DNA of 64,000 nt from Chitinophaga sp. (lineage in GTDB: Bacteria; Bacteroidota; Bacteroidia; Chitinophagales; Chitinophagaceae). Every line of letters starts with the position of its first letter. The first letter of the stretch is position 1. The stretch lies in the NCBI RefSeq assembly GCF_017745275.1, contig NZ_JAGHZS010000002.1:124001-188000 (forward strand), written 5' to 3'. Made by a program: the position numbers and the translations under genes. The notes below the pieces were generated by a model. It worked only from the letters and a program-made list of their open reading frames with translations. It was not told the origin of the DNA and did not search any database. Positions 9,126 to 16,924 of the stretch are shown in pieces.

Positions 9126-9941
9126 TGTCTGGAAGCATCGCATACTGATACTTCCATTTTGTATTTCTTCGTAAGTGAATTGTATCTCCTCATTTTTATT
9201 GATCAGACCAAGGGTATAGATCATGGGGAGATAGTGATCGTTAGTGGGAATCGACAGCAGCGCTTCTTTCCCGAGGGTATGATAATTTACCAGGTCGTTG
9301 AAGGCGCCTTGTTCCAGTTTCTGTTTTACGGTGGCATCAAAAGATACAGCCCAGTCGAATGGTTGGGCGTTATCGCTGAAGCTGATCTGCCGCAGGTTAT
9401 GTACAATGTTGCCACTACCCATGATCAGTACGCCTTTGTTACGAAGGGCTTTTAATTCAGCGGCCAGTTTATAATGATATTCCGGTGGCTGGTGATAGTC
9501 GATGCTTAGCTGGAATACGGGTATATCAGCCATGGGATACATGTGTTTCAATACCGTCCAGGAGCCATGGTCGAGGCCCCAGTGGTCGTCTTCTATTACC
9601 TGGGTAGTCGTGATCAGTTGTTTGGTTTCCCTGGCAAATGCGGGAGCTCCGGGTGCGGGGTATTGTACTGCATATAATTCTGGCGGGAAGCCACCAAAGT
9701 CGTGGATTGTTTCCGGCTGTGGGGCTACCAGCACATGGGTGCCTTTGGTAAGCCAGTGGGCCGAGATAACGAGTATGGCACTGGGTTTTTGTGGCAGATT
9801 CTGCCCCATTTTGCCCAGGGCGCGGGTAAAAGCGTTATCGGAGATGCCGTTCATTGGGTTACCGTGGCCAATGAACATAACGGGCATTTCGTTGGTGCTT
9901 TTAAAGTCGCTGGTAATGTTCCTGAGATCGTTGAGTTGCAT
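9120..9941 (-). CDS. ygiD: 4,5-DOPA-extradiol-dioxygenase family protein (YgiD, LigB-like)
   Basis: This 273-aa protein matches the YgiD branch of class III extradiol (LigB-type) dioxygenases. Visible signature elements are MFIGHGNPMN, ISAHW, HDFGGFP, WGLDHGSW, LSIDYH and GSGNIVHNLR; the His residues of the HGNP, SAHW and NIVHN blocks are the usual metal ligands. The family cleaves catechol rings using non-haem iron or zinc, with DOPA as one known substrate; the natural substrate here is unknown. A strong Shine-Dalgarno sequence AGGAGG lies 6 nt before the ATG (9948-9953 on the minus strand), rare in this phylum, and fixes the start. It sits 37 nt downstream of the Rrf2 regulator gene on the same strand, so the two are probably co-transcribed. 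Confidence 0.9.
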   Translation of the reverse strand: MQLNDLRNITSDFKSTNEMPVMFIGHGNPMNGISDNAFTRALGKMGQNLPQKPSAILVISAHWLTKGTHVLVAPQPETIHDFGGFPPELYAVQYPAPGAPAFARETKQLITTTQVIEDDHWGLDHGSWTVLKHMYPMADIPVFQLSIDYHQPPEYHYKLAAELKALRNKGVLIMGSGNIVHNLRQISFSDNAQPFDWAVSFDATVKQKLEQGAFNDLVNYHTLGKEALLSIPTNDHYLPMIYTLGLINKNEEIQFTYEEIQNGSISMRCFQTA

Positions 9942-9978
9942 GCTATTCCTCCTGGCAGCGATGCCTTTGATGATAAAA

Positions 9979-10389
9979 TTATTCGAACTGGCCTAAGAAG
10001 TCGGCCAGGGTCGTTTTTTCCAGTTTGCGCAGCAGCGCACCTTCAATTTCCACGTAGAGGTGGTCCAGGTGTTGTTTAATTTGCTTGCCTACAGGGCAGT
10101 CCGGGTTAGGTTCATTTTTACTGTTTCCCAGCAGGGCTGCCTGTTGTACGGCATGATATACTTCGGAGAGCTGAATTTTTTCCGCTGATTTAGCGAGTGT
10201 AGCGCCGCCGTTTTTACCTTCTTTGCTTTCAATCAGGCCGTGGTTGCGGAGGTTGCTGATTTCCTTCCGTACCAGTACGGGATTGATGTTAATGCTGCCG
10301 GCGATGTAGTCAGATGACAACAATTCCCCTTTCGCGCTGGCCAGCAGCGTGAGTATGTGCATTGATATGGGAAATCTTCCGTTGTTCAT
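9979..10389 (-). CDS. Rrf2-family transcriptional regulator
   Basis: A 136-aa winged-helix regulator of the Rrf2 family starts NNGRFPISMHILTLLA after the initiator Met. The recognition region SSDYIAGSININPVLVRKEI is followed by a wing (GGATLAKSAEKIQLSEVYHAV). Only one Cys (in PDCPVG) is present in the segment that binds Fe-S clusters in IscR or NsrR, so it is closer to YwnA-like members that lack a cluster. The frame is open to an ATG at 10416, but that codon lies inside the predicted -7 box; ATG 10389 is therefore preferred and also fits the usual family N-terminus. It probably represses itself and ygiD. Confidence 0.85.
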   Translation of the reverse strand: MNNGRFPISMHILTLLASAKGELLSSDYIAGSININPVLVRKEISNLRNHGLIESKEGKNGGATLAKSAEKIQLSEVYHAVQQAALLGNSKNEPNPDCPVGKQIKQHLDHLYVEIEGALLRKLEKTTLADFLGQFE

Positions 10390-10404
10390 TCTGTAATTGT
10401 CTTT

Positions 10405-10428
10405 ATTACAGTACAAAAGTACAATAAT
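10405..10428 (-). promoter_or_regulatory. Promoter with overlapping dyad, likely Rrf2 autoregulatory operator
   Basis: On the plus strand the site reads ATTAcaGTACaaaaGTACaaTAAT, a 24-bp dyad with outer arms ATTA/TAAT and inner arms GTAC/GTAC. Its minus strand contains TACTTTTG (10421-10414), an exact match to the TAnnTTTG -7 box. Transcription would start near 10407, leaving a leader of about 18 nt before ATG 10389. A dyad lying over the -7 box is the expected layout for repression by the Rrf2 protein. Confidence 0.55.
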
Positions 10429-10453
10429 AGTAGCAAATGGAAAAATTTATGCG

Positions 10454-10876
10454 TTATCCGCGGTGGGTGTAGAAATAAATGACGCTGGCGACGATGAGTA
10501 CCAATACGATCAGCACAATAACGCAGCCGTTTTTATTCGGTTTTTTAACGGCATTGGTGAGGCCACGGGTTGCCAGCAGGCTATCGACGGTATCTTTGGC
10601 CTGGTGCATGGAAATTTTGACACCAGGTTGTTTGTTCATTTCGGTGAAATAGTACATAACCCCATGTATTTTGCCTTTACTGAGGCAGAGCTGCATGGTA
10701 TTTTCTTCAATATTATGTTTAACGGTTCTGGTTTTTCGGGTGTGGGAATCGTCTGGCTCGGAGATGACCCGATGGCATTTCTGGCAAACCAGCATTACAT
10801 TAAACGGATCTTTTTCCGGAATAGTACGTATAATTTCGGTGCTTCCGCACCATGGACATGCTGTTTCAGTGTTCAT
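10454..10876 (-). CDS. Tail-anchored zinc-ribbon protein with L7/L12 C-terminal-like segment
   Basis: This 140-aa protein has an N-terminal zinc ribbon (CPWCGS near residue 7 and CQKCHR near residue 32). A middle segment (KGKIHGVMYYFTE to MHQAKDTVDSLLA) resembles the C-terminal domain of ribosomal protein L7/L12. A single C-terminal transmembrane helix (CVIVLIVLVLIVASVIYFY) is followed by a short basic tail. There is no signal peptide, so the soluble part should face the cytoplasm. Similar small proteins with an L7/L12-like domain occur widely but have no established function. It lies downstream of msrA on the same strand, separated by palindrome B. Confidence 0.7.
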   Translation of the reverse strand: MNTETACPWCGSTEIIRTIPEKDPFNVMLVCQKCHRVISEPDDSHTRKTRTVKHNIEENTMQLCLSKGKIHGVMYYFTEMNKQPGVKISMHQAKDTVDSLLATRGLTNAVKKPNKNGCVIVLIVLVLIVASVIYFYTHRG

Positions 10877-10922
10877 TAATGGTGGAACTTTTTAGGTAAC
10901 TGCTGTATAAGATAGGGAAAAA

Positions 10923-11049
10923 AGCAGAAAGCATAAAGCAGAAAGCAAAAAGCTATTAAAGCGAATGACCAAAGTGGATATTTAAGTTAATCATCCGCAT
11001 TTGTCATTCGTTTTAATAGCTTTTTGCTTTCTGCTTTATGCTTTCTGCT
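10923..11049. repeat. Long palindrome B made of 7-bp units downstream of msrA
   Basis: There are 47-bp arms (10923-10969 and 11003-11049) with a single mismatch that would be a G-U pair in RNA, and a 33-nt loop. Each arm is a run of 7-mers AGAAAGC, ATAAAGC, AGAAAGC and AAAAAGC, followed by TATTAAAGCGAATGAC. The same 7-mer plus core organisation occurs in palindrome A at 9012-9125. It starts 7 nt beyond the msrA stop codon and is likely its terminator or an mRNA 3'-end structure. Confidence 0.85.
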
Positions 11050-11055
11050 CCCGTT

Positions 11056-11703
11056 TTACAATCCTTTCTTCAAATGACCTGCAAATGCTTTCCTGAATTT
11101 TTCCAGTTTGGGTTTGATCACAAACGTGCAGTAGGGCTGGGACCCGTTTTGATTATAATAGTTCTGGTGGTAGTCTTCTGCCTCATAGAAAGTAGTCAGC
11201 GGAGCAATTTCTGTCACAATGGGCTTGTCGTATGCCCCTGATTCCTGTAGTTTCTTTTTGTACAGGGTGGCTTTTTCCTTTTGATCTTCACTATTATAAA
11301 AAATCACGCTGCGATACTGAGTGCCTACATCGTTGCCTTGCCTGTTCAGCTGGGTAGGGTCGTGACTGAGCCAAAATGCCTGCAGCAGCTCTTCATAGCT
11401 GACTTTGGCGGGGTCATAGGTTACCTTGATGACTTCCGCATGGCCTGTAGTGCCTGTGCAAACCTGCTCGTAGGTAGGGTTGGCAACGGTACCGCCGGCG
11501 AAGCCGGATTCAACTTTAAGGACACCATCCAGTTCCTGGAATTGTGCTTCTGTACACCAGAAGCAGCCGCCTCCGAAGACGGCGGTCGCTGTTTTTTGAT
11601 CTTTGCTTATTGCCATATCGCCGGGTACTTTGTCTTTGTTGCTTTGCGCGCAGGCAAAAAGCGCCAGGGCAATCAGACAAATGAATATTGAATATTTTCT
11701 CAT
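11056..11703 (-). CDS. msrA: Peptide-methionine (S)-S-oxide reductase, exported lipoprotein form
   Basis: MsrA reduces the S-epimer of methionine sulfoxide in proteins. The active-site block GGGCFWCTEAQFQELDGV contains the catalytic Cys. The family blocks GFAGGTVANPTYEQVCTGTTGHAE and YRSVIFYNSEDQ are all intact. The start at 11703 is chosen because it begins a lipoprotein signal peptide (MRKYSIFICLIALALFACAQ) with lipobox Leu-Phe-Ala-Cys; the longer frame from 11718 would put five extra residues in front. The mature enzyme should therefore be tethered in the periplasm or outer membrane and repair exported proteins. The C-terminal resolving Cys is in the segment YCTFVIKPKLEKF. Confidence 0.95.
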   Translation of the reverse strand: MRKYSIFICLIALALFACAQSNKDKVPGDMAISKDQKTATAVFGGGCFWCTEAQFQELDGVLKVESGFAGGTVANPTYEQVCTGTTGHAEVIKVTYDPAKVSYEELLQAFWLSHDPTQLNRQGNDVGTQYRSVIFYNSEDQKEKATLYKKKLQESGAYDKPIVTEIAPLTTFYEAEDYHQNYYNQNGSQPYCTFVIKPKLEKFRKAFAGHLKKGL

Positions 11704-12134
11704 AAAATAAAATTTCAAAGATGCAGACTATTTTTATATGATCCGAAAGCAACACTGTAAAGGGATTGCAGCCTGTTAGAGCATCTTTATATGACCTGCT
11801 TTCCTTATAATTTACGTAATAAATGATGCAGGAGTACAACAAGTTAAGTAACTTTAACATTCTTTTGGAGTTTCCAGGTGCCCGTGGAGCTTCAAAGATA
11901 TCATATAACATACGTCAGCAGCAGCAGCAGGAACAGATATAAAAAGCCGGTCATAACCGGATAACGTTTGATAGCATAATGACAAAAACGATGAAGAAGA
12001 ATTAAGATTATTCCCGGATAATGCTTCCCCCGCCACCTTGATGGCAGCGCCTTTACGCGCCTGATTGTAAACCTTTTACACAGACACAAACAACGGACGA
12101 TTGTTTGTGCCTTCTTACTTTAAATAAAGAACAC
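11704..12134. other. Intergenic region between msrA and mutS2
   Basis: This is 431 bases between divergently transcribed genes, presumably holding both promoters. Short open frames on the minus strand here show no family motif and are not supported. A CAG triplet run lies near 11916-11929, a small stem CCGGT/ACCGG at 11947-11960, and a perfect 9-bp inverted repeat at 12085-12109, listed separately. Nothing else recognisable was seen. Confidence 0.6.
12085..12109. promoter_or_regulatory. Perfect inverted repeat upstream of mutS2
   Basis: CACAAACAA and TTGTTTGTG form 9-bp perfect arms around a 7-nt spacer, 25 nt before the proposed mutS2 start. The spacing of about 16 bp between arm centres suits a dimeric regulator or a small RNA hairpin. 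No U-run follows, so it is not a terminator. Confidence 0.4.
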
Positions 12135-14243
12135 TTGAAATATTTTCCTGAATCTGCGTTAATGCAGTTGGAATTCGATAAAGTACAGGCATTGCTGCAA
12201 GAGCATTGCAAAACAGAACTGGGCAAGGAAATGGCTTCAGAGCTGCGCCTGCATACGCACATAGATTACGTTAAAACTGCCCTTCAACAGGCACATGAAT
12301 ATAAGCAGCTTACGTTGCTGCAAGAGAATTTCCCGAACGATTTCATCCTGAACCTGAAAAAGGAATTACGGTTGCTGTCTATCGAAGGCGCCGTGCTCAC
12401 CGGGGAACAGGCGATGCTACTGCGCAAGCTGGCAGAAAGCATGCACAGTATCGTTCGATTTTTTGATCATGACCGTCGTATCCAATACGGAGGCCTTTTT
12501 GAAGTGATCAAGGATACCCATTACGAAAAGAAAATTACGGCCACCATCGATGAAGTGCTGGATGAACTGGGCCAGGTAAAGGACAATGCCTCCCAGGAGC
12601 TGGCCAAAATCCGGATGTCACTGTTTCGTAAACGTACAGAGCTGCGCCGGATTTTTGACCGTATCCTCCAGAAATTGCAGAAACTGAACTACCTGGCCGA
12701 CCAGGAAGAAGCTTTCCTGAACGGACGCCGGGTGGTAGCCATTTACGCAGAAAATAAACGGATGGTGAAAGGGCTTATTCACGGGGAATCGGATACCCGG
12801 AAAACGGCCTTCATGGAACCAGAAGAAACCATAGAGCTCAATAATGAGATCCAGTCGCTCGAAAGGGAAGAGGGCCGCGAAGTATATCGTATCCTCAAAG
12901 CCATGACAGCGGCTCTCAGTGGCTATTCGGGGTTGTTGAACAACTATCACCACATACTGGGTACATACGACTTTATCCGCGGGAAAGCCAAGCTGGCCCT
13001 GGATATGGACGCCAATTACCCCATGTTGGTGCCAACCGCCCAGTTAAACCTGATCCAGGCTTATCATCCCTTATTATTGCTGTATAATCAGAAAAATAAG
13101 AAGCCAACGATCCCGGTAAACATTAACCTGGACAAGGATGCGCATATCCTCGTGATCAGCGGACCCAATGCCGGTGGTAAAACGGTGACCCTGAAAACCA
13201 TCGGGCTGATACAGCTGATGTTGCAATCGGGTTTGCTGGTGCCGGTACATCCTTCCTCCCAGATGGGCATCTTTAAACAACTGATGATCCACATCGGGGA
13301 TACGCAGTCGCTGGAGTTTGAGCTGAGTACATATAGTTCTCACCTGAAGAACATGAAATATTTCATGGAAAACGCCAACGGCAAAACCCTGTTCTTCATT
13401 GACGAGCTGGGAAGCGGTTCGGATCCTAACCTGGGCGGGGCATTTGCGGAGGTGATCATGGAAGAACTGGCCAAGAAACATGCTTATGGCGTGGTGACCA
13501 CCCACTATCTCAACCTGAAGGTGATGGCCAACAAAGTAAAGGGTATCATTAACGGGGCCATGGGCTTTGACGAGGCTACCTTGTTACCCATGTATAAGCT
13601 GATGGTAGGAAAGCCGGGTAGTTCTTATACCTTCTCTATTGCAGAGCGTATCGGGTTACATCCTTCGTTGATTGCCCGTGCCAAGAAGCTGGTAGATGAA
13701 GGGCATTTCCAACTGGACAAGTTGCTGAATAAGGCTGAACAGGATCTGCAGAAGGTAGAAAGTAAAGAAAAGGAGCTGCAGAAATTACTGAAGGAAAATG
13801 AGCGTTTGAAGAAGGAGTATGAGGTACTGGCAGATAAAGAACGCAAGCAGCAACAGTATACGCTGTTGAAATTACAGAACCAGATTAAGGAAGATGACCT
13901 CCAGTATCTGAAGGATATGGAACGGAAGCTGAAGCAGATAGTGATTGAATGGAAACGTGCAGATGATAAAGAAAAGGTGATGAAGCAGGCGGAAATATTG
14001 CTGTTCCGTCGCCGTGAAAAGCAGCATACCGAACAACATAATAAGAAAGTGCAGGAGAAGTTCCAGGAAATAAAAGGAGAGATAGAAGTAGGCATGCAGG
14101 TGAAGATTGTAACAAACCGGCAGGTAGGTAAGGTGCTGGAGATCCGTGATAAGCGCGCCATTGTGAAGATCGGCAACATTCCTATTAATGTGAAGTTAAG
14201 TGACCTGGTACTTGTGCAGGAGAAAGTAGAAGAAGGGAAATGA
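12135..14243 (+). CDS. mutS2: MutS2-family ATPase lacking the Smr domain
   Basis: This is a 702-aa MutS2-type protein. The N-terminal core/lever helices (about 1-310) precede the ABC-type ATPase, with Walker A SGPNAGGKTVTLK near residue 342, Walker B TLFFIDELGSGSDPN near 423, and the His switch region VVTTHYLNLKVMANK. A long coiled coil covers about 522-652, and a final small beta domain resembles the KOW-like segment (GMQVKIVTNRQVGKVLEIRD). The protein stops there: the usual C-terminal Smr nuclease domain, with its LDLRG and HGxGTG motifs, is missing and is not found downstream in any frame. TTG 12135 is proposed because the family N-terminus (KYFPESALMQLEFDKV) begins before the first ATG at 12162. 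MutS2 proteins act on recombination intermediates and on collided ribosomes; the missing nuclease limits which role applies. Confidence 0.88.
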   Translation: MKYFPESALMQLEFDKVQALLQEHCKTELGKEMASELRLHTHIDYVKTALQQAHEYKQLTLLQENFPNDFILNLKKELRLLSIEGAVLTGEQAMLLRKLAESMHSIVRFFDHDRRIQYGGLFEVIKDTHYEKKITATIDEVLDELGQVKDNASQELAKIRMSLFRKRTELRRIFDRILQKLQKLNYLADQEEAFLNGRRVVAIYAENKRMVKGLIHGESDTRKTAFMEPEETIELNNEIQSLEREEGREVYRILKAMTAALSGYSGLLNNYHHILGTYDFIRGKAKLALDMDANYPMLVPTAQLNLIQAYHPLLLLYNQKNKKPTIPVNINLDKDAHILVISGPNAGGKTVTLKTIGLIQLMLQSGLLVPVHPSSQMGIFKQLMIHIGDTQSLEFELSTYSSHLKNMKYFMENANGKTLFFIDELGSGSDPNLGGAFAEVIMEELAKKHAYGVVTTHYLNLKVMANKVKGIINGAMGFDEATLLPMYKLMVGKPGSSYTFSIAERIGLHPSLIARAKKLVDEGHFQLDKLLNKAEQDLQKVESKEKELQKLLKENERLKKEYEVLADKERKQQQYTLLKLQNQIKEDDLQYLKDMERKLKQIVIEWKRADDKEKVMKQAEILLFRRREKQHTEQHNKKVQEKFQEIKGEIEVGMQVKIVTNRQVGKVLEIRDKRAIVKIGNIPINVKLSDLVLVQEKVEEGK

Positions 14244-14368
14244 TATAGCTAACGATCGGATAGGATATAGAAAATATCTATGCCGCGTATAGTTGGAGGA
14301 TAGAGATTTAATCAGCTACCTTTACTTCGTTGAATTTAAATGATTATAACCGATAAAGTATTAAACCA

Positions 14369-15256
14369 ATGGAAGTATTAGAAAGTGTTGTAACACGCAT
14401 TTCGAATGTACCGGTTTATAACTGTGATTATGCCAACGGCGCCAACTTTTTCATGGGAGAGTGGAGTGGCTGTGAAGGGTGTGTAGATTCTATGAATGTA
14501 CCGCACCGGCATAACGGCTATAGTATAGATATATTAATTAAGGGAAGAATTAGCCAGTCTATCGATTTTAAACATTTTGAAATGGAGGCCCCCGCGCTGA
14601 TGCTGATGGAACCTAACCAGGTGCATCAGCATCAGATGAGTGAGGATGCCGAGTTAATCAATATTTATTTCACCAGCGACTTCCTGGTACCAGAAATGCA
14701 GGGAGTGGTGAGTTGCTGGCATTGTATATTCAGTTCGGGGATGGTACCATTGAATGAGGAGCAGCTGGAGGAAGTGTTGGGTTATACAGACCTGATCCGG
14801 AAAGAATATAACAGTGATAAGGTCCGGAAGGACGCTATTATCCGCAACCTGTTAAATGCGTTTGTGATTGCCTGTGGACGGATTTCTGAACCTGCCGGTA
14901 ACTGGATGAATTCAGAAAGTTCACAATATAATATGGCCCGTCAGTTTAAGATACTGGTAGACCAGCATTTTCATGAGAAAGCGCAGGTATCTGACTATGC
15001 GGAAATGTTGTACGTTTCACCGGGACACTTAAATGACACGGTGAAAGCGTTGTTGGGAAGAAATGCGAAAAACATCATTGATGAAAAACGCATTATGGAA
15101 GCAAAACGGCTACTGTATTGGGGTGAGCACTCCATTAAGCAGATTGCATCGCAGTTAAGTTTTGAAGATGATGCCTATTTTAACCGCTTTTTTAAGAAGC
15201 ATTCGGGATATACCCCCGCATCATTTCAAAAGAGTATCCGTGAAAAGTACAATTAA
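14369..15256 (+). CDS. AraC-family transcriptional regulator
   Basis: This 295-aa protein has an N-terminal cupin-like sensor region (PHRHNGYSIDILIKGRI, MEPNQVHQHQM). The C-terminal AraC DNA-binding domain (about 195-292) contains two helix-turn-helix units: VSDYAEMLYVSPGHLNDTVK and IKQIASQLSFEDDAYFNRFF, followed by KHSGYTPASFQ. It is co-directional with, and 340 bp upstream of, the RND efflux operon, and is probably its activator. The inducer is unknown. Several Cys residues in the N-terminal half (GCEGCVDS, CWHC) are unusual for the family and could bind metal or sense thiols; that is inference. Confidence 0.9.
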   Translation: MEVLESVVTRISNVPVYNCDYANGANFFMGEWSGCEGCVDSMNVPHRHNGYSIDILIKGRISQSIDFKHFEMEAPALMLMEPNQVHQHQMSEDAELINIYFTSDFLVPEMQGVVSCWHCIFSSGMVPLNEEQLEEVLGYTDLIRKEYNSDKVRKDAIIRNLLNAFVIACGRISEPAGNWMNSESSQYNMARQFKILVDQHFHEKAQVSDYAEMLYVSPGHLNDTVKALLGRNAKNIIDEKRIMEAKRLLYWGEHSIKQIASQLSFEDDAYFNRFFKKHSGYTPASFQKSIREKYN

Positions 15257-15596
15257 ACCCGTAATAATTTAAATGCCCGTTAACATTAAATATCTATTTT
15301 TGCATAGTGTTTAAAATAATGATGTCGCCCGTGCATCATTCAAAATTTGAAAACCGATGAGAATTTTTTAGCGGCCAACCGCACATCTTCAATTTCTTTT
15401 TTACAGTAGTAACATATTGCTGTACTCAAACGTATCATGTGCTGTAAGCATGTACGTGTCTGAGTTGCGGGGCTGCTTACCTGTATTTTACCACCCAATG
15501 CTGTCACTGATATTGATTGCTGCGAAGCAAGGCTGCTTGTTATTTGCCTGATTCGTTAAGGGGAATTTTATTGTTAGTCGTTAAAAAAAATGTAGT
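15257..15596 (+). promoter_or_regulatory. Intergenic region and probable long leader of the RND efflux operon
   Basis: This region of 340 bases has no gene. TATTTTTG at 15295-15302 matches the TAnnTTTG -7 box and would give a leader of nearly 290 nt before the adaptor gene. The leader holds two similar segments, GGGGCTGCTTACCTGTATTTT and AAGGCTGCTTGTTATTTG (near 15470 and 15530), and small stems GCGG/CCGC near 15371 and AAGCA/TGCTT near 15525. The repeated GGCTGCTT elements could be regulator sites for the AraC protein encoded upstream. No known riboswitch is recognised. Confidence 0.4.
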
Positions 15597-16790
15597 ATGA
15601 AACCATTGAAATCAACATTGACCACATTGCCGGCAGGCTTACTTTATAGTTTTTTTGTTCTTTCGGTATTGTCTGCCTGCAGCACATCACAGGCAAAAAA
15701 TGAAGCACCACCACCACCAGCGTTACCTGTAATTAAAGCAGTTACATTACCTGCTACCACGTTCCAGGATTTCCCTGCTTCGGTGGAAGGAACCCGTGAT
15801 GTGGAAATAAGACCACAGGTAGACGGTTATCTGACGAATATTTCAGTAGATGAAGGTGCTTACGTTAGAAAAGGTCAAACACTTTTCACAATCGACAGAA
15901 GACCATATGTAGAGCAACTCAACAATGCTACTGCAAATTTACAAGCTGCAACAGCGGCATTAGCGAATGCACAAATCAACGTTGATAAATTGAAACCGTT
16001 ACTTACTAATAATGTGGTATCGGATGTTCAATTAAAATCGGCTGAGGCAAGTTACAATTCAGCGAAAGCCAATGTTGCCCAGGCCCAGTCACAGGTAGAA
16101 GCCGCCCGTATCAATCTCGGGTTCACAAATATTACCGCCCCCAGCGATGGTTATGTAGGTAGTATTCCTTTTAAAACAGGAAGCCTGGTAAGCAGGGGAA
16201 TGACAGGCGCATTGACTACCATTTCTGAAGTAAAGGATATGCGTGTTTATTTTTCTTTGAGTGAAACAGATTTCCTCAAATTCAAGGAAAAATATCCAGG
16301 TAACAACATTGCTGAAAAAGTAAAAGGAATGCCAGCAGTAGAATTAATCCTGGCAGATGGAAGTGTCTATCCTGAAAAAGGAAAAGTTGAAATAGTAGAA
16401 GGGCAGTTTGACAAAACTATTGGTGCAATTAGTTTACGTGCCAGCTTCCCTAATGCACAGGGAGTACTTAGAAGTGGTAGTACTGGTAAAGTCAGAGTAC
16501 CTACTTTACATGCTTCTGCATTGGTAATTCCACAGGAAGCTACGTTTGAATTGCAGGACAAAGTGTTCGTTTATACAGTGGCCGATAGTAATAAAATCGT
16601 TACAAAACCACTCACCATTTCTGGCAAAACGTCTAATTATTATTTTGTTACTGATGGCGTAAAAGTGGGAGATAACATTGTATTATCTTCTCAATCTACC
16701 ATGATGATGGGTGGTTTAAAAGATGGCGTTGTTATTCAGCCACAGATAGTATCTATAGATAGTTTGTTGAAAGCAAAGCCGCTGCTTTAA
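15597..16790 (+). CDS. RND efflux periplasmic adaptor lipoprotein (AcrA/MexA type)
   Basis: This 397-aa membrane-fusion protein links the inner membrane pump to the outer membrane channel. It has a lipoprotein signal with lipobox Leu-Ser-Ala-Cys near residue 28. A barrel-sandwich (lipoyl-like) half follows (VEIRPQVDGYLTNISVDEGAYVRKGQ), then an alpha-hairpin (about 105-165, rich in Ala and Gln). The returning lipoyl half is NITAPSDGYVGSIPFKTG, and beta-barrel and membrane-proximal domains complete it. All expected parts are present. It is the first gene of the efflux operon and precedes the pump gene by 134 nt. Confidence 0.93.
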   Translation: MKPLKSTLTTLPAGLLYSFFVLSVLSACSTSQAKNEAPPPPALPVIKAVTLPATTFQDFPASVEGTRDVEIRPQVDGYLTNISVDEGAYVRKGQTLFTIDRRPYVEQLNNATANLQAATAALANAQINVDKLKPLLTNNVVSDVQLKSAEASYNSAKANVAQAQSQVEAARINLGFTNITAPSDGYVGSIPFKTGSLVSRGMTGALTTISEVKDMRVYFSLSETDFLKFKEKYPGNNIAEKVKGMPAVELILADGSVYPEKGKVEIVEGQFDKTIGAISLRASFPNAQGVLRSGSTGKVRVPTLHASALVIPQEATFELQDKVFVYTVADSNKIVTKPLTISGKTSNYYFVTDGVKVGDNIVLSSQSTMMMGGLKDGVVIQPQIVSIDSLLKAKPLL

Positions 16791-16924
16791 AATGATGAAG
16801 CGTGAAAGCACGCTGGTGTTAAGAACGTTTACACAAACCATTATTCAAATTGTGACGCAGGCAGTGTTACACAAATACACTGTTTGTGTTCGTGCGGACA
16901 TACCGCATCCCATAATTGTTATTT
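16791..16924. other. Intercistronic hairpins between adaptor and pump genes
   Basis: The 134-nt gap has two small perfect stems. AGCGTG/CACGCT (16799-16814, 4-nt loop) lies just after the adaptor stop. ACACAAA/TTTGTGT (16869-16889, 7-nt loop) lies 36 nt before the pump start. Neither is followed by a U-run, so they probably tune mRNA stability or translation within the operon and do not end transcription. Confidence 0.35.

Noticed and set aside
11916..11929. CAG triplet run as a contingency repeat
   Set aside because: Only about four units, outside any gene; too short to suggest phase variation.
11854..12089. Short minus-strand frames upstream of mutS2
   Set aside because: Two overlapping frames of about 60 codons with no recognisable sequence, in a region expected to hold divergent promoters.
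12135..14243. Classical mismatch-repair MutS
   Set aside because: No N-terminal mismatch-recognition domain is present; the architecture is MutS2.
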